Source: Marinicrinis sediminis (GTDB lineage Bacteria; Bacillota; Bacilli; Paenibacillales; KCTC-33676). Taken from it: DNA of 64,000 nucleotides. The stretch is from contig NZ_JBHUMM010000001.1 of NCBI RefSeq assembly GCF_042685085.1, positions 186,001 through 250,000 on the forward strand. The letters are read 5' to 3'. The notes under the pieces were generated by a model. It was not told where the DNA came from and made no database searches. It saw only the letters and a list, made by a program, of their open reading frames with translations. Below are positions 16,455 to 23,478 of this stretch, in pieces (the first letter of the stretch is position 1; every line of letters begins with the position of its first letter). Position numbers and translations under genes: made by a program.

Positions 16455-17417
16455 TTATGGATTGATGTGATAGAGGTGTTGAATCGTTTGGTAATGGGGC
16501 AAGTCTACGACCGCTCCTGTATATTTCAGCTTGTAGGCACTTACGGCAAATCCCAGCTGCAAGGCTTCGCGAATCGTCTGCCCTGTCGTGATCCCGGTAT
16601 AGAACCCTGACCAGAAAGCATCCCCGGCTCCAGTCGTATCCACTACCTCTGTGGCCAAGGTTTCAAACCTTTCTGTTTCCTGACCATTTGAGACGAGAGC
16701 GCCTTCTCTGCCCAGCGTCATAATCACCAGCTTTGCACCTAACGCCAGAAACTTTCGAACCTGATTTTCCGGTGTGTCTGGCCCAAACAAGCGCTCCGCG
16801 TCATCTTCGGAAGGCTTTACGATGTCCGCTTTGCCAATCATCGACTTGACATACTCGATCCCATTTTCACCGCGCTGCCAGATCATCGGATGATAATTCG
16901 GATCAAAGCAAACCAGTGCCTGCTGTTGCCGTGCGGCTTCCAGCATCTGTTCGATCGTGTGACGAGCAGGCTGCATGGATATCGGCCAGCACGAAAAATG
17001 AACAATCTTCGCATTCGCAATGGCTGCGGACAAGGATGGTGTGAACGCGAGATAATAGTCCGCTCCCCGATAAAAAATCGGAACAGGGGAATCCTGACTC
17101 TTGGTGACGAGCACCATACTGGTCGCATGATCCACCTGTTGTACGCAGCTTGTATCGATGCCTGCCTCCTGCAAATGTTGAATGAGAAACGTGCCCAGTC
17201 CATCCTCCCCGACAGCGGAAGCCACCATCGACTGAATACCGAGTTTCTTCACATTCATGGCAATATTAGAGGGTGAGCCCCCAAAGCATTTTTGATATAG
17301 ACTAGATTCAAAATTATCCTCATAATCGGCTGAGATCAGATCGATCAACAGTTCCCCGACGGTTAACAGATCAAGGGGTTTGTCCTGAAATGCAATGCGA
17401 TTGTCCAAACGATACAT
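16455..17417 (-). CDS. Fructokinase, PfkB family
   Basis: This 320-aa ribokinase-type sugar kinase would phosphorylate the fructose released by the sucrose phosphorylase encoded just downstream. Signature regions are LTVGELLIDLI near the start, the first PfkB motif FGGSPSNIAMNVKKLG, and the ATP/anion-hole motif DTTGAGDAFWSGF with the catalytic Asp. ATG 17417 is taken as the start because GGAGG lies 8 nt before it. The longer frame to 17492 would begin inside the promoter and operator. The predicted transcription start is near 17472, so this gene is the first in the operon. The exact sugar is inferred from context. Confidence 0.9.
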   Translation of the reverse strand: MYRLDNRIAFQDKPLDLLTVGELLIDLISADYEDNFESSLYQKCFGGSPSNIAMNVKKLGIQSMVASAVGEDGLGTFLIQHLQEAGIDTSCVQQVDHATSMVLVTKSQDSPVPIFYRGADYYLAFTPSLSAAIANAKIVHFSCWPISMQPARHTIEQMLEAARQQQALVCFDPNYHPMIWQRGENGIEYVKSMIGKADIVKPSEDDAERLFGPDTPENQVRKFLALGAKLVIMTLGREGALVSNGQETERFETLATEVVDTTGAGDAFWSGFYTGITTGQTIREALQLGFAVSAYKLKYTGAVVDLPHYQTIQHLYHINP

Positions 17418-17478
17418 CGTCTTTTCCTCCATCTCCTGTGCGCTGTCCTGTATCGAAATGCTGATTGAATATAGGTTG

Positions 17479-17508
17479 ATTATATATGTCAAACGATTGA
17501 CATGTCAA
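17479..17508 (-). promoter_or_regulatory. Promoter of the fructokinase-gtfA operon
   Basis: On the minus strand TTGACA (plus 17503-17508) and TATAAT (plus 17479-17484) are 18 bp apart; both are perfect consensus hexamers. The -35 and the whole spacer lie within the LacI palindrome. Confidence 0.85.
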
Positions 17509-17520
17509 TCGTTTGACATA
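17485..17520. promoter_or_regulatory. 36-bp perfect palindrome: double LacI-type operator
   Basis: The whole 36 bp reads the same on both strands. It consists of two abutting 16-bp sites, TGTCAAACGATTGACA and TGTCAATCGTTTGACA, flanked by TA/TA. Each half is itself an imperfect TCAAAcGaTTGA-type LacI operator. It overlaps the -35 and spacer of the operon promoter, so repression by the neighbouring LacI protein is the likely use. Confidence 0.85.
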
Positions 17521-18002
17521 AGAAGTATATAGGTATCTATTGAACGTCTGCAATTTCGCAAAATAGCTTTATAAATACCAGTGCTTCATGAACAGATTCT
17601 ATTTGAGTTTTCCATGGTTTGTTGAAAAGAATACCTTTCAATCAGATGATTTACACACAAAATGAATCGGCCAAGTATCAAGCGTGTGGAAGACATCAGT
17701 TTACGGGAATAAGGTGAAGCATACCACCCTTTGAATTGAAGTCGATTTTTGCGATATTTCGATGCCTGCCCATTGGTAAAGCTGCTGAACGAAAATTTCC
17801 AGTATGAATCTGAACCCCAAGGCGATAACCTCCTCATCAGAGAGCTGAACAGTTGTTCAGACAAATGGGATTGGCTATCCCGAATATGTACACACTTTCT
17901 ACATCTAGTAAATCATACCATAATCACAACTCGTTCGAGCAATGGAGGACATCACATGTGCATCCGTGTTACGGTATCCACATGTACCTGGAGGGATCAT
18001 GG
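17521..18002. other. Gap with no clear gene before the orphan ORF
   Basis: No convincing minus-strand gene is present. An ATG at 17956 with a GGAGGAC ribosome site opens a short plus-strand frame (MCIRVTVSTCTW, stop at 18132). This frame overlaps the orphan ORF in another frame, so one of the two could be a frameshifted remnant of a longer gene. Confidence 0.4.
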
Positions 18003-18842
18003 ATGGGGACAGCACCCGATCAACTATGCAAGACATTTACACAAATCATTGGCATTGGAGCTGTCGAGCCGCTTGCAGGGGCATGTGAAACGGCAGCACT
18101 TCGTTCTTTTCCACTCCGTATTCAGGGCGTGAGCGCCGATTTGTTAATTGCGAAAGGACTCGGTTTTTCCTTTCAGTTTCCTCTTGACCGCCAGGGAAAG
18201 GCCTTATGTATTGGACAAATCAATGTACGACAGCAGGAGCTTCAGCGAGTGATACGAAGTTTGACCCGTTATCCGGACATTCAGATTGCCTCTACGCCCC
18301 AGCTTTTTTTGAGCAGCAGGCCGCGGGTCGTTTCGATAAATATACAGGCTTTGACCAAGCCCTTACGCTTTGCCCGTATCATTCGCCAAGTGCTGACCGA
18401 AACGCGAATCCGCACAACTCCTGTTCGATTTCAGACCGGGAATCAGGTATGCAAACAGATTGCGACTACGATTCGTAGCAACGCCCAGGCGTTTCAGGTG
18501 AACGGAAGCTGCATCCCCCGTATCCAGCGCACCAGACCTTCCTTCATCCTTGGAAGACGAAACAACAGTTTTAATAATTTTGAATATGCCATTACACCTA
18601 CTATCCATGGAAAGCCGCGTAGCTACGGAAAATCCCTTTGCCTCGCAAGGTTATGGGTGTTTCAGCATGAAATCCAAACCGTCGTCTCGCGAATTCGAAA
18701 GGAACAATTGCAACTGGGCAATGTCTCTGCCAATTTTCTATTCTCGACTCCCCGTTCTTACTATATTACTTACCAAACGATCGACGACCCTATTCGGTTT
18801 GCCCGTAAGTCCGCCCGTATCATACAAGGTTTACATGGATAA
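18003..18842 (+). CDS. Orphan ORF, 279 aa, unrecognised
   Basis: I do not recognise this protein. The frame is open for about 1 kb (from 17853) against the local minus-strand trend. ATG 18003 has GGAGGG 8 nt upstream, which makes it the best start. The product is basic and rich in Arg, Gln, Ser and Ile, with no signal peptide or clear membrane helix. Readable stretches are GVSADLLIAKGLGFSFQF, AQAFQVNGSCIPRIQ and SSYITYQ-like segments near the end. Weak resemblance of its layout to YheC/YheD spore-coat ATP-grasp proteins was considered but no nucleotide motif could be seen. A shared hairpin lies between it and the convergent dehydratase gene. Function unknown; it may be degenerate. Confidence 0.45.
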   Translation: MGTAPDQLCKTFTQIIGIGAVEPLAGACETAALRSFPLRIQGVSADLLIAKGLGFSFQFPLDRQGKALCIGQINVRQQELQRVIRSLTRYPDIQIASTPQLFLSSRPRVVSINIQALTKPLRFARIIRQVLTETRIRTTPVRFQTGNQVCKQIATTIRSNAQAFQVNGSCIPRIQRTRPSFILGRRNNSFNNFEYAITPTIHGKPRSYGKSLCLARLWVFQHEIQTVVSRIRKEQLQLGNVSANFLFSTPRSYYITYQTIDDPIRFARKSARIIQGLHG

Positions 18843-18865
18843 ACATGGATTATCGTTCAAGAACA

Positions 18866-18926
18866 AAAACACCTCGCACAACGTCTCTTTCTGAATGAAA
18901 GAATCGCTTCGTGAACGAGGTGTTTG
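18866..18926 (-). terminator. Terminator of the GntR-glucosidase-dehydratase operon
   Basis: AAACACCTCG (18868-18877) pairs perfectly with CGAGGTGTTT (18917-18926), with an inner TCTTTC/GAAAGA-type helix. On the minus strand TTTTT follows. It lies between two convergent genes and may also slow plus-strand transcription. Confidence 0.75.
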
Positions 18927-18954
18927 ATCAGGTCTATATCATCAGACATGGATG

Positions 18955-20667
18955 TTACGCCATATAGCCGCCCTTCATGGCAGATACGGCCAGTTTTGTA
19001 TAAATCCCCATGGCACCCGTTGTATACTTGGCGGGAACGGGCTTCCATGCTCGTTTGCGCGCTTCGAGGATGTTGCGAATCTCTTGATCAGGCAATGACT
19101 GGTTCGCGATACCCACAATCTCCATGCGCTTCTTCGCAATATCAATGGCAATCAAATCTCCATCTTCAACCAGTGCGATCGGACCGCCTTCGGCTGCTTC
19201 AGGAGAAACGTGACCAATGGCAGGCCCTCGTGTTGCGCCTGAAAATCGGCCGTCTGTAATGAGCGCCACGGTCGAGGACAGCTCTTCATCAGAAGCCAGA
19301 GCCTCCGTCGTATAGAACATCTCCGGCATCCCGCTGCCTTTAGGCCCTTCATACCGGATGATCACGGCATCTCCAGGGATGATTTCCTTCGTAATAACCG
19401 CCTGGAGGGCATCTTCCTCTCTGTCAAATACTCGTGCACGCAGCGTGACTTGCCACATGTCGGGGTGAATGGCTGAATGCTTGATCACCGCCCCATCTGG
19501 TGCAAGATTGCCTTTCAGAATAGATAGCGAGCCCTTCTCGTGAATCGGGTGACGAGCAGATCTGATAATTTCCTGCTTCTTGATCTTATGTTCCAGATTT
19601 CTGTCAATGTCTATATCTTGCCGCCTGTTCATGGCTTGCAGGTTTTCCCCTAGCGTGGCTCCGGTCACGGTCATGGCATCCAAATGCAAATAATCCTTGA
19701 TTTCTTCCATGATGGCAGGCACCCCGCCTGCTTGCCAAATATAGCTCGCAGGGTAATGCCCGCTTGGTTGAACGTTGAGAATAAAGGGCACTTTTTCATG
19801 AATACGGTCAAAATCTTCCGCCTGCAAGTCTATGCCCAGCTCATGGGCAATCGTCATCAAGTGCAGCACCGCGTTGGTGGAACCTCCGATCGCAGCATGT
19901 ACCGCGATGGCATTTTCGAATGCCTGCTTCGTCAATATTTTCTTCGGGGTCAGATCTTGCTTGACAGCTTCCACGATCTGTTCACCGGCTTGTTGACTGA
20001 TTTTCAAATACACGGCGTCTGTAGCCGGTATCAGGGCCGTACCGGGTAAGGCAAGGCCTAACGCTTCAGCCATGACTTGCATCGTCGAGGCCGTGCCCAT
20101 AAAGGAACACGCGCCACATGTCGGACAGGCCTGATGCTTGTAAGACTCCAGCTCTTCGGTCGTAATCTCTCCGCGCTGCTCCATCGCACTGTACATGCCG
20201 ATTTGCTCCAGTGTGAGCATATTGGGTCCCGCCTCCATCACCCCGCCCGGAATGAGCAGGGAAGGCGTATTTAGACGGGCGATCGCTTTCAGAAAGGCGG
20301 GAATGCCTTTGTCACAACTGGCGATGAATACCACGCCATCAAAGGGAGTGGCTCTGATGTGCGTTTCCACCATATTGCAGATATACTCTCTGGATGGCAG
20401 CGAGTAGTTCATGCCATCATGGCCTTGTGCCTTGCCGTCACAAATATCCGTGACGTAATATTTGGCCGCTTTTGCCTCAGGGCCATTGATATGATGTTCC
20501 ACTTCTTTTACGATCGTATGGAGATGAACACTGCCAGGATGACTGTCCCCGTACGTACTCTCGATGGCAATTTGCATTTTGGACAAGTCCTCTTTTTTCC
20601 ATCCTGTTCCCAATTGCAGAGAATCCAGTTCTGGTGCCTGCTTTCGAATCGCTTGACTGATTAACAT
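18955..20667 (-). CDS. IlvD/Edd family dehydratase, probably sugar-acid type
   Basis: This 570-aa Fe-S dehydratase removes water from a dihydroxy acid. Cluster cysteines are in ICDGKAQGHDGM, ASCDKGIPA and ACPTCGACSFMGTASTM. The segment GTASTM followed by EALGLALPGTALIPA is closer to arabonate/xylonate-type sugar-acid dehydratases than to the usual biosynthetic IlvD (which tends to read SCSGMFTANSM). The operon partners are a GntR/FCD regulator and an oligo-1,6-glucosidase, with no branched-chain amino acid genes nearby, so a catabolic substrate such as an aldonate is inferred. It begins 13 bp after the glucosidase. True dihydroxy-acid dehydratase activity remains possible. Confidence 0.85.
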   Translation of the reverse strand: MLISQAIRKQAPELDSLQLGTGWKKEDLSKMQIAIESTYGDSHPGSVHLHTIVKEVEHHINGPEAKAAKYYVTDICDGKAQGHDGMNYSLPSREYICNMVETHIRATPFDGVVFIASCDKGIPAFLKAIARLNTPSLLIPGGVMEAGPNMLTLEQIGMYSAMEQRGEITTEELESYKHQACPTCGACSFMGTASTMQVMAEALGLALPGTALIPATDAVYLKISQQAGEQIVEAVKQDLTPKKILTKQAFENAIAVHAAIGGSTNAVLHLMTIAHELGIDLQAEDFDRIHEKVPFILNVQPSGHYPASYIWQAGGVPAIMEEIKDYLHLDAMTVTGATLGENLQAMNRRQDIDIDRNLEHKIKKQEIIRSARHPIHEKGSLSILKGNLAPDGAVIKHSAIHPDMWQVTLRARVFDREEDALQAVITKEIIPGDAVIIRYEGPKGSGMPEMFYTTEALASDEELSSTVALITDGRFSGATRGPAIGHVSPEAAEGGPIALVEDGDLIAIDIAKKRMEIVGIANQSLPDQEIRNILEARKRAWKPVPAKYTTGAMGIYTKLAVSAMKGGYMA

Positions 20668-20679
20668 CCGTATTCCTCC

Positions 20680-22386
20680 TCATGTTAGTTGAAGTACAAG
20701 TGCCTCATACGGTCTCAAAACGATCGTTTCTCCTTCAAGTTGTGGAGCTGAATAATTCCCGATGATCGGGGCTGCACCCTGCAGCGTATGGACTTCATCG
20801 AGCGCAAGGGAATAGGTGTCATCCTGGAAATTACACAGCACGAGCAGCGTATCGGTTTCAAACGTTCGCGTATACGCATACACACCCTCATGCTCGGCGA
20901 GCAGCAGCTGATACTTTCCATAAACCATCACATCGGATACGGGACTGTCTTTTCGCAATTGAATCAGCGATTTGTAGTAATGAAAAACGGATTCTGGATC
21001 TTCCAACTGCGCTTTTACATTAATCGCCTTGTAATTGGGATTCACCTTGAGCCAGGTTTGCTCCGCCTTAGAAAACCCGCCATGCCCGGTATCATCCCAC
21101 TGCATCGGAGTCCGAGCGTTGTCCCTTCCTTTTGCCCAGATCGCGCGCATCAGTTCATCGTGTGATACGCCTTTGGCCCTTCTTTCCTTGTACATGTTCA
21201 ATAGTTCAATATCCTGATACTCATCCAGGGATTCAAATTGCACATTGGTCATCCCGATCTCTTCACCCTGATACACATAAGGCGTCCCCTGCATGAAATG
21301 CAAGCAGGTTCCGAGCATCTTGGCACTTAATTCACGATACGGCTCGCGATCATCCCCGAACCGGGATACTGCCCTTGGCTGATCATGATTTGACCAGTAC
21401 AGACTGTTCCAGCCGATTCCATACAATCCGTCCTGCCAGTGCGACATAATGCGCTTGAGCGCGAGGAAATCGACCGGCTTGACCTCCCATTTCCCAACCG
21501 GATAAGGCCCTGCATCTACCGCCATATGGTCGAACTGAAAGACCATATCCAGCTCTTTTCTTGCTGGATTCGTATACAGCCTGGCATTCTCTACCGTCAC
21601 TCCGCTCGTCTCACCGACGGTCACAATCTCCTTGCCCTCATAGACCGCCGCCACTTCTCTCAGAAATTCGTGAATGCGAGGCCCATCCAAATAATAAGGT
21701 CTGCCTAGCGCATACTCCCCTTCCGGTACGTTCGGCACATCCGGGAACCGCTGATCCTTGGACAATTTATTAATGACATCCATGCGGAAGCCCTTTACAC
21801 CCTTCTCGATCCAAAAACGGATGACATCCTGCATTTCTTTTCTAACCTTCGGGTGTTCCCAGTTCAGATCCGGCTGTTTCTTCGAATACAAGTGCAGGTA
21901 ATATTGCTGTCGATTCGAATCGAATTCCCAGGCTGAGCCGCTGAAATAGGACGCCCAGTTATTCGGCTCTTTTGGGCCGGTTTCACCTTCTTTTGGGTCC
22001 CGCCAGATGTAATAGTCACTATATGGGTTGTCGGCGGACTTTCTCGACTCCACAAACCAGGGATGCTCGTCACTCGTATGGTTGATGACCAGATCCATCA
22101 TGATCTGAATGTTTCGTTTCTGCGCTTCTTCAATCAAAGTCTCAAATTCCTGGATCGTGCCGAATTCCGGGGCGATTTCATAATAATCGGAAATGTCATA
22201 GCCGTTGTCATCCATCGGGGATTGATTAATGGGACACATCCAGATGATATCCACACCCAGCTCTTGCAAATAATCCAGTTTCTCGATGATCCCTCTAATG
22301 TCGCCATTGCCGTCACCGTCTGCATCATAAAAACTTTTCGGATACACTTGATAAATCACAGATTTATGCCACCACTGCTGCTCCAT
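20680..22386 (-). CDS. Oligo-1,6-glucosidase (GH13)
   Basis: A 568-aa alpha-glucosidase acting on isomaltose-type oligosaccharides in the cytoplasm (no signal peptide). Conserved regions are DLVINHTSDEH, GFRMDVINKLSK with the nucleophile Asp, VGETSGVTVE with the acid/base Glu, and NSLYWSNHDQPRAVSRFGDD. Val after the nucleophile (MDV) is the residue associated with alpha-1,6 activity in this subfamily, whereas alpha-1,4 enzymes usually have Ala/Thr there. ATG 22386 follows GGAGGTGCGCTC; the longer frame to 22443 lacks a site and would overlap the regulator stop region. It lies between GntR and the dehydratase in one operon. Trehalose-6-phosphate hydrolase is a less likely alternative. Confidence 0.9.
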   Translation of the reverse strand: MEQQWWHKSVIYQVYPKSFYDADGDGNGDIRGIIEKLDYLQELGVDIIWMCPINQSPMDDNGYDISDYYEIAPEFGTIQEFETLIEEAQKRNIQIMMDLVINHTSDEHPWFVESRKSADNPYSDYYIWRDPKEGETGPKEPNNWASYFSGSAWEFDSNRQQYYLHLYSKKQPDLNWEHPKVRKEMQDVIRFWIEKGVKGFRMDVINKLSKDQRFPDVPNVPEGEYALGRPYYLDGPRIHEFLREVAAVYEGKEIVTVGETSGVTVENARLYTNPARKELDMVFQFDHMAVDAGPYPVGKWEVKPVDFLALKRIMSHWQDGLYGIGWNSLYWSNHDQPRAVSRFGDDREPYRELSAKMLGTCLHFMQGTPYVYQGEEIGMTNVQFESLDEYQDIELLNMYKERRAKGVSHDELMRAIWAKGRDNARTPMQWDDTGHGGFSKAEQTWLKVNPNYKAINVKAQLEDPESVFHYYKSLIQLRKDSPVSDVMVYGKYQLLLAEHEGVYAYTRTFETDTLLVLCNFQDDTYSLALDEVHTLQGAAPIIGNYSAPQLEGETIVLRPYEALVLQLT

Positions 22387-22450
22387 GAGCGCACCTCCTG
22401 AAAGTTGGGGAAATCGATTATTCACTACTGTTTCAAATCTCAAATATGTC

Positions 22451-23125
22451 TCAAAGTTTTTCCCTGATTTCCTGTAATGTTCTCGCTAAATGTTTTCTCA
22501 TCAGCAACGCTGCCATGTCTCCATCCTTCTCTTCAAATGCTTCGATTAAACGCTGATGATCTCTGACCCCGCCTTCCGGCCCCAGCATGTCGTGGACGAC
22601 CTTTTGGTGGTGAATCAACAGCTCGGTCATCAGCTTCATCACCTTCATAATCAATGGATTCTTCGACCCCTGTGCAATCGTCATGTGGAATTCAAAATCC
22701 GCTTCATAGAAAGCTTTCGGGTTATTTGGCTGGTCTTTCATTTTATGAAAGCATTGTTTCAACACAGCCAGTTCTTCATCCGTGGCCTTCTCGGCGAATT
22801 GTCTGGCCATGCCTTCTTCCACCATCATCCGGAATTCAATGATGTCGATCAAACCGTCCGTGTCGAGCATAATCATAGGCAACAGATTATTCAGATAATT
22901 GGAAGGGGCTAATTCATTGATATAGGTTCCTTCCCCTCTTTTTTTCACAAGCACTCCGAGACCGACCAGTTTTTCGATCGCTTCCCGAACCGAAACCCTG
23001 CTTACATTCAATTCCGTTGCCATATTGTTCTCAGAAGTAATCTTGGTTCCGGGCAGCCACTCCCGTGTCAAAATCTTGCCTTCAATCATCTTGTACACTT
23101 TGGAACTCGCATTTTCACTGTCCAA
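22451..23125 (-). CDS. GntR family regulator, FCD (FadR-type) subfamily
   Basis: This 224-aa regulator has an N-terminal winged helix, LTREWLPGTKITSENNMATELNVSRVSVREAIEKLVGLGVLVKKRGEGTYI in outline, and an all-helical FCD ligand domain. The FCD metal-binding pattern is visible as EADFEFHMTIAQ and later His residues (IHHQK, DHQRLIEA). FCD regulators usually sense sugar acids or other organic acids. It is the first gene of an operon with oligo-1,6-glucosidase and the dehydratase. It probably regulates itself: TTGTATGACAA occurs twice around its consensus promoter. Confidence 0.9.
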   Translation of the reverse strand: MDSENASSKVYKMIEGKILTREWLPGTKITSENNMATELNVSRVSVREAIEKLVGLGVLVKKRGEGTYINELAPSNYLNNLLPMIMLDTDGLIDIIEFRMMVEEGMARQFAEKATDEELAVLKQCFHKMKDQPNNPKAFYEADFEFHMTIAQGSKNPLIMKVMKLMTELLIHHQKVVHDMLGPEGGVRDHQRLIEAFEEKDGDMAALLMRKHLARTLQEIREKL

Positions 23126-23196
23126 TCTGCATCACTTCCTGTCAGCTTCCATCTTCCACTTGCATGTCTTCCTTTATTCATCTTATATGTTTCTCA

Positions 23197-23211
23197 ACTT
23201 GTATGACAAGT
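23197..23211. promoter_or_regulatory. GntR-type operator 1
   Basis: ACTTGTATGACAAGT is an inverted repeat of the form expected for FCD-type GntR proteins. It lies just downstream of the -10 of the gntR promoter, where binding would block transcription. Confidence 0.65.
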
Positions 23212-23222
23212 GATTTACTTGC

Positions 23223-23251
23223 ATTATAGAATCACCTGATTCTGTTGTCAA
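23223..23251 (-). promoter_or_regulatory. Promoter of the gntR-glucosidase-dehydratase operon
   Basis: Read on the minus strand, TTGACA (plus 23246-23251) and TATAAT (plus 23223-23228) are separated by exactly 17 bp. This is a full consensus sigma-A promoter about 100 bp before the gntR start codon. Confidence 0.85.
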
Positions 23252-23306
23252 CAATGCCATGAAATCGACAAAAACCACCTTCGGAACCGTGAAAAGTCAC
23301 ACGAAG

Positions 23307-23317
23307 TTGTATGACAA
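23307..23317. promoter_or_regulatory. GntR-type operator 2
   Basis: A second exact copy of the TTGTATGACAA core lies about 110 bp upstream of operator 1, on the far side of the promoter. Two sites this far apart could support a repression loop. Confidence 0.5.
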
Positions 23318-23345
23318 GATCACAAATAAATCTCTGAGATAAATA

Positions 23346-23392
23346 GAAAAAGGCCAATGGACAGGAACTGAAACCATTTCCACCCATCGGCC
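23346..23392 (-). terminator. Terminator of NRPS2
   Basis: On the minus strand GGCCGATGG pairs with CCATTGGCC (one G-U pair) around a 29-nt loop holding its own GGAA/TTCC helix. TTTTTCT follows. It lies about 90 bp past the NRPS2 stop. Confidence 0.75.
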
Positions 23393-23478
23393 TGCACTTC
23401 TCTTTCAATAGCGATATAGCTCATCCTTCGATATGATCTGCCGTGATCCTCTTTTGCCTTTACCGCCTTCTATCTCTA

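Noticed and set aside
22386..22443. Longer N-terminus for the oligo-1,6-glucosidase
   Set aside because: The extra 19 residues have no homology pattern, and GGAGGTGCGCTC directly precedes the inner ATG at 22386.
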